This document shows positions 1 through 11,661 of a DNA stretch of 64,000 nt, piece by piece. This DNA is from Sequoia sempervirens (taxonomy: Eukaryota; Streptophyta; Pinopsida; Cupressales; Cupressaceae), in the NCBI GenBank assembly GCA_007258455.2, contig VDFB02321317.1, positions 1 through 64,000 on the forward strand. Reading direction: 5' to 3'. The notes below the pieces were generated by a model, which saw only the letters and a list, made by a program, of their open reading frames with translations, searched no databases and was not told the origin of the DNA. Position numbers and translations under genes: made by a program. The stretch's first letter is position 1, and each line of letters starts with the position of its first letter.

Positions 1-3000
1 AAGGGTTTTGACCAAGGAAAACCCCCATGCCCTAACATTTAACATTTCTTATCCTCTTCTTGTGTGTTTGTAGATTTAGGACTCTTGAAAGCTTAGGAAT
101 CATTTAAGATCAAGTTTCAAGGTTGTTAAAGTCTTCTCATCATTCATCTAGTCAAAGTATCAACTAAAATCCATTTTCAGACCCGTAAATAAGAGTTTCG
201 AAAGCGGACACCTATAAGGCATCAAAGTGTAGATCAAAAGCCTCAGAATCCACTTTTGAAAAATCAAAAATTCAAAAATGGAATCATTTTCCAAGGGTGG
301 CGAATGAGTCCTACCCCAAGGTCAATTTTTGGATTTTTTACATTTTTGAGTACCCTTTTGTCAAAAATGGGCTTTGGTACAGTTTGGCAGAACTGGGACT
401 GATTCGTCCAGAATGGCGAATGAATCCCACCAGTCCTAAATTTTTGTATCATCAACATTTTAGAAGAAATTTTTAGTCTCCATCCACATTCCAAGTGCAC
501 ACTTTCAGTTTGGTTCATTTATGTTAAGTTTTGCATTCATTCCCAGTTCATTGTTGCATTACACAATGTGTTTTCAAACAAGTTGTTCTCACTTAGTTTC
601 TATTCATTAGTTAATTAATCTCATCTATTTCTTGCATTTAACCATTACATCTAGGCATATTACATCCTTATTCCATCCATATCACATTAATATTTGAATG
701 TAACATAAGCATTTTTGGTCCATCTTTCTCTTTTGAGGTACAAAACCCTAAGAGAGCTAGAAAGAAAGTAGGTCCCAAAAATCTATGTCACATGACGAAA
801 ATGGAGTTAGGGTTTTTTGCCTTATCTATTTATTTTTTATTTTTTTATATTCATGGTGGGGTAAAAAGAAAAGGGAGAGAAAAGTTTGGACACTTTTTGG
901 TGGAAATATGAGAGGAGAAGAGGGAAAAAAAGAAGGCTTTGGAGGAAAAAGAGGGAGTAACCAACAAACAAATTGAGCAAGAGAGAGCTAAGTCTCTTGA
1001 ATCCCTATTATAATGGATAAACATTTTTTTTTCCCTCTTTTTGATGTTATGGTTGCTTATGGTTCTTTGTTGGGTGGAAAACTTGTTGGAAATGTCTATG
1101 AGGTTTGTCGAGTTCCTTTGTGAAAATGATGGTTTTTTTTATGTTTGAGAGGTTGTGGGGGATTCATTGTTGAAATGGGTATTTTTTATTTGATTGTAGG
1201 AGGTTTTTATGCAACTTGTTTTGGGTTTGTTTCCTGTTGTTTGAGTTTGGATTATTGTGTGGAATCATGGGTTTGGTGATCCCTCCCTGCTAAAGGGTTT
1301 TCTAAGGCCTAGTAATGGCTTGATGATGCCAAGAAAGTTGGGTGGAGAGTTGGAACTCTTCCATTGGAATTTTTTTTCTTTCCCTATTCATTTTAGGTGG
1401 TGATGATCTTAAGGGTTTTAACAAGTTGTTGGTTCAATGTCTTCTTCAAATTTCAAGGTTGTTGCTAGTATAAGGTTACATGTAATTTCAAAGTTTGAAA
1501 AAGTTGTGATATGTTCATATTGTTGAGCAATAAATCAAGAAAAGAGAAAATATAATAGTTTTAGCTATTTTTAAAGCATGATTTCATAATATATTGTTCT
1601 CAGACTTGCAGCAAATAATAGTGATGTATTTGAAATGATAATAGAAACATTGTTAGAGATTTGACTGTGCATGAAATTACTAAATAGGCTTAAGAAAATT
1701 AAAGGAAAATATTCAAAGTCAACAGTTGTACTTTTAAGAGCTTACAATATTTCTCCTATTTTGAGGTTTAGCATATATAAAAAATTCATTACATGTATTC
1801 CTATGATAGATATATCTTATTCAACATTTCAATGAAAATGTGAATAATATATATAAATTTAGTTCTCTCCCCTTGTAAAGATAAAATAAAATAATATGTA
1901 TAACAAATATATTTATTAACGTGTATCGATGCAATAAATTCTATAAATCATGGTAAGAGTATATAAAGCATTTTATAATATGTTAATAGACATAATACTA
2001 ATACTAAAAAGACATTTAACTCATTATTCTTACTAATGATATTAACACATCTAAATAATATATATTAAATATATACCAAATTACCAAACAACATAAATAA
2101 ATTGAATATTTATTTAAAAATATTGTGCATATTACTCCATGCTATTTAATATCAAAATAATAATAAAAAATTAAAAAGAAAAAGTAAAAAAAAAATAATA
2201 ATATGTAAGGATTGGGAGGCTGGATTAGGAGGTGCCCATCCCTCACCTTGCACCCCACCCCCTGTGTCTGGCCCTCTACTAATTGGCAGGCCCTGTGATG
2301 ACAATCCATAGGATCTTAAGGGCATGCCCCTTATTAAAATAACCCATATAGCAAGCTCATGGCCTCAAAATTATGATTTCTTTTTAACCAAAAAAATGAA
2401 CATTGAAAAAAAAAAACGTGAACAATCTACTACAAAGAATAATATATGCATGCATTTATATTAACCCTCATTTATATTTCAGTTGCATAAAAATAGTAGC
2501 ATAAAATAAACAAAAATATATAGTGTATAAATAGTGTTCTGGTAAACTTGAAGCAGTAACCTACAAACAATACAAATAAACCATTAAATGGGACATTTAA
2601 ATTCAATCATAAATACAAAAAAATAAAAGAAAAAATATATATATATATATGATAAGGGTTTCATACAAGAGATTTAGATGAAAGAATACAAGACATAAAA
2701 AATAATAATAGAGTGGCTAAGGGTTTCATAAACCTGTAAATACAATGGAGAGGAAAAATATTTCAATCCCTAGTAGAGCTTCCCCATCTCCTTCCTTCAA
2801 AACTTGCAAGCAAAATGAAGTAAAAATGAAAAAAAAAAAGGTTATAAGACTATCTTTATGTTTTAGGGTTAAGTTGGCGTTGCCCTAAGATCCAAGGGTT
2901 GAAATTAAAATAATCTAATGGCCAAGATTTAGTGCACACCTCATTAACTACTAATTTTCCATTATTAATAATGTTATTTAACTTTCTAATTTTACCTTGT

Positions 3001-3836
3001 TGGGGGATAAGTGATAACTTAAAGTTATCTTAGAAGACTTTTTAAGAAAATAAATTTTATTTTTCTTGTAGTTTTAAAATTTGGAAACATCGAGTCAATT
3101 GAAGAAACTATGGATTGGAATTTAAAAATAAACTTTATGTTTTCTTGCAATTTTAAATTTTAGAAACATCAAGTCAATTGAGAAAAATATGGGTTGGAAA
3201 TTATATTATTTGATATAAGTGGTGGTCTTTAAAGTAAATAATTATCATTAAATAAAATTCAATAATGGTATGGGTTAGAGTATTGCCTTCTAAATATTTC
3301 ATAAGATTTAAACATTGATTGAATCAAATAATAATTTATCAACATAAATATTAAGAGATAATTGATAATATTATTAATGGTTAGATGGTGGGTTTACTAA
3401 CAATGTTGTTACCATTCATTTTATTTTATTTTTCCTTTATTTATACTTAATGGGATAAGACTTGATCGGTGAGTAAACAAATGAGTGGGTAATATGTCCT
3501 TACTAGTAACCTATGATAAATAAATGATAATTTAATTTAACTAAGGAATAAACATTAGTTAAGTGACAACAATCTCAATAATGCTTATGTTAGGATTGAG
3601 TAAAATTATTATACTATTAATGGTTGAATGATGATAACATCATTATTGCTTGACTAAATAATAACACTCCTTTATTATATTTAAATGATAATTAACTAAT
3701 AACTTTTTGTTTGTGTAGTCTAATTGAATGATTCAAATTAGTTTTTTTTTAATTTAAGGAACATATATATGTTGATGTTTAAACTACCTTCCAACAAGAT
3801 CAATATGAAACCTCTTGGAGTATGAATTATAGGTAT
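1..3836. other. Intergenic, no gene recognised
   Basis: I see no supported gene here. The first 780 bases are T-rich and resemble the untranslated leader of a plant LTR retrotransposon, but no LTR pair or primer site is visible. The open frame at 785-976 is short and of low complexity (runs of Lys, Arg, Glu and Gly), so I do not call it. From about 1500 to 3836 the sequence is AT-rich with simple (TA)n and A-rich runs and no conserved peptide. Confidence 0.6.
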
Positions 3837-4112
3837 TGTTGGTGTGAGCCTAAGATCACCAACTACAACAAATCACCTTCACAAGAAATGAGAGAGGAAA
3901 CACAAGGCCATTTCACCAAATAAGGAGTGAATAAAAATTAGATAATATACATATTGTACAGAGTGCCTTATAAAGGCATGAAATATATGGCGGGTATAAA
4001 ACTTTCCGATACAAGAAAAAAACCACCCGTGAATAATTAAATGCAAAACTAATAAACTATTTTTCCTAAGTAAACTTAAGCAGGTAAATGGTAAAAACCA
4101 TTTACTCTAACA
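3837..4112 (-). repeat. LTR of element A (3' LTR on minus strand)
   Basis: This is the left copy of the 276-bp LTR. Near its inner end is the palindrome GTAAATGG-TAAAA-CCATTTAC, conserved in the other LTR. A TTATAAAGG stretch in mid-LTR may be the TATA box when read on the minus strand. Confidence 0.85.
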
Positions 4113-4729
4113 CCCCCCCATGAGTGCAACTTAGGGAGAATTATTATGCAAAAATGAAGATGTGATATGGGTCCTGACTACATAACCATGTTAGGTACCC
4201 ATTTACAAAGAAATCTCTAACAATCGAAGAAAAGGAGAAAAACCATGTAAGAAAAAACCCCTCTCCAAAATAGAGAAAATAAAACAAAAATGATGCATGG
4301 ATGGAGGAATCAATCACAACCCCCAAGGAATACATACATCATGTATATACAATCAAGGGCTCCCCAACAAGAGGGAAATAGAGAGACTATATAGCCCCCC
4401 CACAATGTGTAATCACTTGCAAAAATGGTAAGTGCCTGAAGACAAAACATGATCCAATGTCGAAAAAAAACTTGTATCTCTTTGGGAAGAAACAAAACCA
4501 AGTACAAATGCAAGTATGCTTCCCATTCTAGATAGGAATTGAAAGAAAGAAGCATGAAAAATGATGTCTCTAAAATCTGCTCATGTGTCGCCAAAACCTT
4601 GGAAGATGATGCCACAACCAATTAGGAACATGCCCAATCACAACAAAGGGTGAAAAACAAGGTACCACTAGAAACTGATGTTGAACAATATCCAAAGACT
4701 AAGATGGAGTGACAATAGTTGTACTGCAA

Positions 4730-5358
4730 CTATCATCAAATAAGAGGGATATACCCTCAAATATGTCCTCCAAATCTAAAATGTGAGGTTCTACGAACAA
4801 TGAACCAATGTCTGACAAATAAGAATCCCAATTAGGAAGACAATTCAAGATACTGGTTGTTATGAATCATTGGTCATGATCAACAAATCATCAACACAAA
4901 ATGAATGGTCTTGCAAAACAAGAATGATAGGAGCCTCAATCAATGACTCTACACAATGAATCACTGAAGGTGAAGGTACATCAACTATCTCTGATGGAGA
5001 AGGAGTATGTGAAGAACCCTTGTCATCTTCATCTAAAGACTCAAAGTATTGCAAAACTTCAAAATCCTGCATAGTAGCATCATCATAAGGTATCTTGTCT
5101 AAAATATGAAGACACAAGACAATCCAAAATATGATCATCTAGGAATAGCTGAGTATCAGGATCTCCATGTATTTCCCAGATTTTAGTCCAAAGAATATAT
5201 GGACACTCAAAATGATCAGTAGCATCTAAAGTGGCATCATCGATATGCATTGCAATAACTCCTAGGACATGATCCCTTTTGAAATTCCTTGCAAATTTCT
5301 TACTATCAATATAGGGGACCAAGATTTTACAAATGTGGCAACAAATTAAGCCATGCAA
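4730..5358 (-). pseudogene. Degenerate copia-type gag of element A
   Basis: Open frames at 5358-5083 and 5138-4860 overlap in different frames, so the coding sequence is frameshifted. The upstream frame has the spacing typical of a copia UBN2/gag core, with LGVIAMHIDDATLDATDH followed by LWTKIWEIHGD, resembling the family pattern of a small hydrophobic segment and then a Trp-containing helix. Downstream is an acidic, Ser/Pro-rich stretch (SSHTPSPSEIVDVPSPS). Further down, at about 4833-4730, a third segment contains LFVEPHILDLEDIFEG, which has a close counterpart in element B at 16307-16204. No intact CCHC knuckle is visible. The gag call rests on family resemblance seen by eye and is moderately sure. 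Confidence 0.55.
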
Positions 5359-5813
5359 GATGTTTTATGATACCATCTCTCCATTTTTTATAGTTTCTGC
5401 TTTTCAACATAATCATAATAGGATGAATTGAAAACCCCATAATAAACTATGATAAAACTCCAAAAATACAAAGACAATAACCTTCAACAACAATTAGAAG
5501 CTCCCAAATATTGCAAATGAAGCCTTCCCAAAATACTTTAGAAAGCAATAATGCAAAAAGGACTGGGTATCAAGTAACTCCAAAGAGTACAACATCAGCA
5601 ATATTGAACTTCAATGGATTAAAAGCACTACCAAAGAACAAAATATGAGAGAAATTCCTCAAACACTACAAAGGAGGTGAAAATACCTTTTTGTTGATAT
5701 GTGGTTTGCAAAAAGCAACCTATGTTTGCAAAAGATATGTAAAAAATAAAAAAGGCCTGTAGAGGCACTTTCGGGATCTTCTAGAGCTTTTGGTCACACC
5801 ATACGACCACATA

Positions 5814-6025
5814 ATGCATAGGGGCTAAAATTTGAGCCTCTTGGGCCAAGTGAAATCCAAATCACCACAAGGGACTAAGTCACACCACCAAGCGACCAAT
5901 CATACCAAACAACTATGCATAGTGGCTAAAATTTGAGCCTCTTGGGCCAAGTGAAATCCAAATCGCCAAGTACGACCAAAAGGGACTAAGTCACACCACC
6001 AAGCGAGCCAATCACACCAAGCAAC
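5814..6025. repeat. Tandem duplication, ~100-bp unit, two copies
   Basis: A unit beginning ATGCATAGKGGCTAAAATTT and ending near the AAGCGACCAATC motif occurs at 5814-5914 and again from 5915, with a short insertion in the second copy. It lies in the untranslated part of element A between the primer site and gag. Confidence 0.8.
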
Positions 6026-7264
6026 TTACACTTCAAGACAAATCTTGCATGTGTGAGATAGGACCTTCCACTAGTCACATGATCCTTTTCTCACAATTAG
6101 CTTTTTTGCACTGAGGTATATGAAGACTATAAAGGCAAACAACACTCCAAATGTGGGACTAAACATCCTAGTGAAATGCTCAACAACTGAACACAAAAGG
6201 GGCCACCACACAAACCCTAATCAAATATTTGATATGAAACTACAAAATCGGCCAATCAAGCAGAAAAAGAAATTGTTGCCTTCAAATGAAGTCCACGCCC
6301 TCCAAAGGAAAGATGTCACTTCCAAAAGGAAAAAAAAATCTATTCAAACCAAAAAGAATGCCTTCAGCCTCAAATAGCAAATTTATGCCTTGAATGCCAA
6401 TCAAATTCCACTAGGCATTGCATACTATAGATTGGAAAAATAGGATTGATTTGCTTGAGGATGGAGCAACATTTTTTTAGCACCTCCTCTCAACTTCATG
6501 CCACAAACTGCCCTACCACCTCCATGCAAGCATTCAAACACAATCTTGACTAAAGAAAAACACAGCCTTTGTGAAAACAACGCACCACTTTGAAGAAGCT
6601 TCTCTCGCCTCTCCAAACAACATAGTGAAATTGCATCCAACAATGACAAGAAATTGGGCTTCTCACATCAGGATAATGCTCTTCCAAGGATAAAGCACCA
6701 GTCTCACACTTCCCACGTCCTCTTCAAGGGAATGAAAATTGTTCCCTCTAATGCAGCCAAAATAAATGCAGACCTGGAAAACTAGAATTTGTTGCCCAAG
6801 AGGAAACACAACCTCTTCAATTCATAGATTCAAATATGTTCCAGGCAAAAAAATTACCTCTAAAAAGGAACTGCGAGCCTTCTTCTCACGCTTGGTAGAG
6901 TACCAAAAATCAAAGAAAAAAAATGCCCAACAGCACAAAATCGAGCCCAAAGATAAGAAGTATCATGCCTCCAATACTACAAATTGAATGAATAAGCGCC
7001 TACAGAAAAATGAATGCAGAAAGCAATGAGAATAGGCCTCCAAAACAAAAATACGGCAAGGGAAAAAATGTAACAAAGGAGAATTCGCAATCACAAATGA
7101 AGAAAAAATCACACCCTCTTCAACAAACTTGCACAATCGTTTTAGGCTTCAAAACAAAAAATCAACAAAATTGATAAAGATGAACATTCTTCTGAATGTA
7201 TTCAAAAAATAATGATGTCAAAATTTCCTGATGAAAACTCTCATGGGAAGGAGTGAAGACTAGG

Positions 7265-7278
7265 TGGCTCTGATACCA
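7265..7278 (-). other. Primer-binding site, initiator-Met tRNA
   Basis: On the minus strand it reads TGGTATCAGAGCCA, complementary to the 3' end of plant initiator-Met tRNA. This is the usual primer of Ty1/copia elements. Confidence 0.85.
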
Positions 7279-7554
7279 TGTTAGTGTGAGCCAAAGATTA
7301 CCAACTGCAACAAATCACCTTCACAAGAAATGAGAGAGGCAACACAAGGCCATTTCACCAAATAAGGAGTGAATAAAAATGAGATAATCTACATATTGTA
7401 CAGAGTGCCTTATAAAGGCATGAAATATATGGTGGGTATAAAACTTCCTGATACAAGAAAGAAGCCACCTGTGAATAATTAAATGCAAAATTAATAAACT
7501 ATTACGCCTAAGTAAACTTAAGCAGGTAAATGGTAAAAACCATTTACTCTAACA
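7279..7554 (-). repeat. LTR of element A (5' LTR on minus strand)
   Basis: This is the right copy of the 276-bp LTR, the same length as the left copy. It abuts the initiator-Met primer site with no spacer, which fixes the element's orientation as minus. Confidence 0.85.
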
Positions 7555-9334
7555 AGTATGATGATTGATCACAACATGATATTATTATAAATGATGATAG
7601 AATTTGACATTACAAATCAAATATTCATGTATGTGCACAAGATAATTGTTCATGCAAGTGTTAAGTTATAGGATGAGTTGTTACTATGAGAAAATTATGC
7701 ATAAAGATTTAGAATATTTCACCTAAATTGGATATGTGTAAGTTATGGGCAAGGATAGAGAAATGAGGTATATTCCCTTAATGAATTATTACTATAAGGG
7801 ACTAGAATTGTAACAAAATTTATAAGTAAACTAAATTACAATTTAACTTCATGCTCATGCATTTAAGCTTTTGAATGAAAAGGAAATATTAACTCTGTCA
7901 AGGCAATCAATGATTCTCAAATATGCAAGGTAAGCTAAGATCTAAGGTGATTAATGATGTTGTGTTAAGTAGTCAAGTTTTAGTAGTTGCAACATTAATA
8001 CGATTCATATCATGTATTCATCGTGATATTAGATTTAATTATGTAATAGATTAATTTCCCAAGCAACATTGATCATAGAGATAAGACTATTGGCATACAT
8101 GTAACCCTTGTTAGGGTATAATAATACTTATGTGACTAGCAAGGATAAAGTATGAGATTTTATTACTCTAAACATTTAGTGAGATAATTAACTTAATTAA
8201 TGTATTCCAAAAAAAAAATGTTGGTTGTGTTACATGTTCTCATGTAAAAATTATGGGCATGACAACAAAAAGGATAAAGTAGATGATGAAAATGAAAGTG
8301 ACAAAGACCAACTCACAATGAATCTAATTCGCCAACAAGCTCCATGTGTATATGTACCTACACACAACCAAGATAGGAAGAAATTTGGGGTTGTATAAGG
8401 ATTTGCCTCAATCAAACCCCTGCTTTGGTGTTTTGACCTCCGCGAATAGCCAGGAAAGCCACAAGATAGAAAATATGATGAAAATAGTAGGAAAGAGAGT
8501 ATTGAACACTACTAAAAACATAATGCTATTCTATCAAACCATAACAAAAGAAATATAGTGAAGCAATACCACCTCCACCCAAAGAAACTCAAGGCCAATG
8601 AAGGGAGAATGCCAAACTACAAGTTTGGAAAAGTCGACACAATCGCAACAATGACGAAAGAGGTCTCGCAAGACACCAAAATCACAGCTTCTATCGTAGC
8701 ACAACACATTTTCAGTGAAGTTGATGGAGCAACAAGTTGCTAAGCAATGTTCAAGAGATTGTAGAAGATTGTATGAATTACCAAGAAGATGGAATAAATT
8801 GCTAAAGAGATGAAGTGAATGAGAAAGATAGACATTTCAAGATCAAAATGGGAGGAAAAGGACTGCTCTTGGGTCAACTAGAAGGTGCAAAGGCATTATG
8901 CTTCATCGCCAATGGAGAACGTAAGGTCTTAGGATGTAAAAGGGGAAATTGCAGTAGGGGTGCAAATTCACTCTTATACAATAAAAATAAATTTACTATG
9001 TCTTAATCCAATATTGAAGTTGATTATAATTGTTAAACAAAAGAATAGTATTGGGTTGGTTATTTTCCAATATTAGCTCTTCTATAACTAAGTTGTATAA
9101 TAATGTTGATAGTCATCACTTTGTTTACAGTTCTTGACCTTTTTTGTTGCTAGTTGGTTTGGGTTGGTTAGTTGTTTATATTCTAATGGTTAGTTGCTTC
9201 TCTGATGATGTTCAATTGTAAATAGGTTTTTGGAGTACATTAAAACTTATTTACCCTTTAATAAAATAAAAAATCATTTCAAGATGTATGGTTTAAAAAA
9301 CCTATCAAAGACAAAAATGAATCACAAGAACATT
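7555..9334. other. Intergenic, short unassigned open frames
   Basis: This is AT-rich sequence. Adjacent open frames at 8346-8558, 8558-8743 and 8815-9006 on the plus strand have no motif I recognise. They lie upstream of a copia RNase H relic and may be decayed parts of the same element. The 9000-9270 stretch is T-rich and LTR-like in composition, but I find no partner repeat. Confidence 0.4.
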
Positions 9335-9535
9335 CGACAATGTTATTGTGTGGCAATCAAAACACAATTCAATGGGTAAAAAATCAAGACTAGCATGCCA
9401 AATTAAAGCATCTTGGAACGTACATCATTTTCTTTGGGACTTAATTAAATATATATAATAGACTTAGAGTATTGTAGACCAAAGATAAAGTTGCTAATAT
9501 ATTTAGCAAAGTTCCATCTCTAGTAAAAAAAATTA
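9335..9535 (+). pseudogene. Ty1/copia RNase H C-terminal relic
   Basis: Plus-strand translation gives LLCGNQNTIQWVKN, then SRLACQIKASWNVHHFLWDL, then a tail containing LEYCRPKIKLL. These line up in order and spacing with the copia RNase H end: CDNQSAI, the SRTKHI-like block with following HHF..D, and the final YC.TEDQ.AD.F.K block. Key acidic and His residues are lost and stop codons interrupt the frame, so it is dead. The frame is followed by the insertion at 9566-10757; on its far side are a short purine-rich AAGGAGGG and possible 3' LTR sequence. The foldback element therefore seems to have landed at the end of this old copia element. Confidence 0.7.
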
Positions 9536-9556
9536 AAAAATCTAGATCTGTTATCT

Positions 9557-10766
9557 CATAAATGTGGCTCTAGGAAAATTCATCGCCAGCAATTCACCGA
9601 TGGAAAATTTATCGCCAGCAATTCACCGTGGGAAAATTCACCGCCATGACAAATTTATCCTAGGAAAATTCACTGCCATGACAAATTCACCGCCAAGTAA
9701 AATTCACTACAAGCAATTCACCGAAGAGAAAACTAAAACTAACCGCCATTAATGTTTTTTAATATATATTTCAAAAACTTTGATTTTTTTGCAAAAGAAT
9801 AATTTGATTTATGATAATAAAAAATTAATTGTATTAACTTTAAAGAATTTAATTTATGATAATAAAAATAATTTTCAATATATTTGATCATATATTTTCA
9901 ATATATGATAATAAAAATAAAAATATTTTTCAATATATTTTATGATAATAAAAATAAAAAATAAATACATTAACTTAATTTTAATATTATAAATAAACAC
10001 GTGGAAAAATATATATTTTTAATATTTGTGCAAAGAAACACATGAAAAAAGAAAAAAATTGTATATATAATATTTTTATATAAAATAAAAAAAAATTCCA
10101 TTATTTCATGATACAATATTGTATAATATATATTTTAAAAATATTTTCTTATGTTTATTGTATAAAATAAAGGAACACATGGAAAAATAAAAAATAAATA
10201 TATATTTTTAATATTTGTGCAAAGAAACACATGAAAAAATAAAAAATTGTATATATAATATTTTTATATAAAATAAAAAAAATCCATTATTTCATGATAC
10301 AATATTGTATAATATATATTTTTAAAATATTTTTTTATGTTTATTGTATAAAATAAAGGAACACATGAAAAATAAAAAATTGTATATATAAATAAACACA
10401 TGGAAAAATAAAATAATATTTGAAGTAGAAATTAAAGTAAATAATTTATTTATTTTTAAATTTTTTATGAAAATTAGTGCATAATTTTCATATCAAAATA
10501 AACATAAAAAATATTTAAAAAATAAAATTGTATTGTAAGGCAAGTGAAAATTATTTTTAAAAAAAAAATCAAAGTTTTTGAAATATATATTGAAAAACAT
10601 TTATGCGGTTAATTTTCCCTTCAATGAATTGCTGGTGGTGAATTTTACTTGGCGGTGAATTTGTCATGGCGATGAATTTTTCCACGATGAATTTGTCATG
10701 AATTGTTGGCGGTGAATTTTCCATCGTGAATTGCTAGCGATGAGTTTGCCGTATGCCCATAAATGT
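9557..10766. mobile_element. Foldback / MULE-like TIR element with 9-bp target duplication
   Basis: A perfect 9-bp direct repeat, CATAAATGT, lies at 9557-9565 and 10758-10766. Between them a 1,192-bp element (9566-10757) has long inverted arms, about 226 bp on the left and 205 bp on the right. Both arms start GGC and run through AATTCAYCG / CAGCAATTCAC-type sequence. The arms themselves are built of short subrepeats around AAATTCACCGCCA and end at a shared TTTCAAAAACTTTGATTTTT. The core is almost pure AT and has no open frame. A 9-bp duplication with long inverted repeats is characteristic of Mutator-like elements, so I read it as a non-autonomous MULE or foldback element. Confidence 0.88.
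9998..10375. repeat. Internal tandem duplication, 189-bp period
   Basis: Inside the foldback element the block containing AATATTTGTGCAAAGAAACA, CATTATTTCATGATACAATA and TTTATTGTATAAAATAAAGG occurs twice, with starts about 189 bases apart (10021 and 10210). The two copies are close to identical. Confidence 0.85.
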
Positions 10767-11661
10767 ACCTCCTTATTAAGGAGGGTTGTTTTAAAATAAT
10801 CTTAGTTGACACAATACAAATTGTTGCTCATAACTGATGACCATAAATATATTCTAACAGTCATAAGTAATTTACAATGTGAAAAATGTGTATAATAAAT
10901 CTAAGTGCATGTCTTTTTTTCTATAAATAAGAATACAATGACCCAAAAAAATAAAAATTATGTTATTTCTTTCTTTTCTTTTTTTCTCTTTCTATTATTT
11001 TTCAAGTATATATTATTTTTTCTTTCAATATTTAAATAATTAAAAAAATTATTTATCATATAAAAAAATATATAAAAATAAATTGAATTAAGAATAGCAT
11101 GCAATTACTCATTCATTATATTTTACTATACACATACTCCAAATTTAACAATACATACAAACGAACATTATTTTTTCAAAACCATCTATCTCAACTACTC
11201 ATTTCAAAGTTCATTTATAGCCCTATTATAAATAATCAGCCTATTCCTTCTAAACTTGAGAGCGGCAAGGACAAATGCATTGCCATGAGCACCACCATCA
11301 TTACACCTGTAATGCCTTCAACCCCTTTAACAAGCCATAGTAATGGGTGACTTTTTATCTCCATGAAATTGTTTCGAGTTCACTTTTCATCTCCATAAAC
11401 AAAATTTGGGTTCATACTCATCATCTGATGCATGTCTATGTAAAAATAGTCACAAAATTTTATTTCATTCAAAATAGATCGCAATTGCAAATTTATTTAG
11501 ATAAAACTTTCTTCAATTACTAAAAGAAAATTGAGTCTATAATGGCCTATCGGCTAATAAATAATAATAAAAGATGGGTTTGCCAAAGATCACAAAATAT
11601 CATATCTTACAACATAAAAAGCAGACACAACTAAGAGTAATCCAACACACAGCATACTCTA
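10767..11661. other. Possible copia 3' LTR remnant, then AT-rich spacer
   Basis: AAGGAGGG at 10779-10786 is followed by TTGTTTTAAAATAATC, which looks like a polypurine tract and LTR start after the copia RNase H relic upstream. A TATA-like CTATAAATAAG is at about 10920. I find no matching 5' LTR. The open frame at 11099-11350 has no recognisable feature. The rest is the 3' flank of the NLR gene. Confidence 0.35.

Larger units (their letters stand above)
3837..7554 (-). mobile_element. Non-autonomous gag-only LTR retrotransposon (element A)
   Basis: Two 276-bp direct repeats, 3837-4112 and 7279-7554, both start TGTT and end AACA. I count about 17 mismatches between them (roughly 94% identity). 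On the minus strand a primer-binding site, TGGTATCAGAGCCA (7278 down to 7265), lies directly beside the right-hand LTR and matches the 3' end of plant initiator-Met tRNA. A C-rich block at 4113-4119 reads as a G-rich polypurine tract beside the other LTR. Flanks are GGTAT (3832-3836) and AGTAT (7555-7559), a target duplication with one mismatch. The 3.2-kb interior carries gag-like coding only; I find no protease, integrase, reverse transcriptase or RNase H. The layout suggests a TR-GAG-like copia derivative mobilised by a related element. Confidence 0.88.

Noticed and set aside
785..976. 63-residue frame beginning MSHDENGVRV
   Set aside because: Low-complexity Lys/Gly/Arg tail and no family resemblance.
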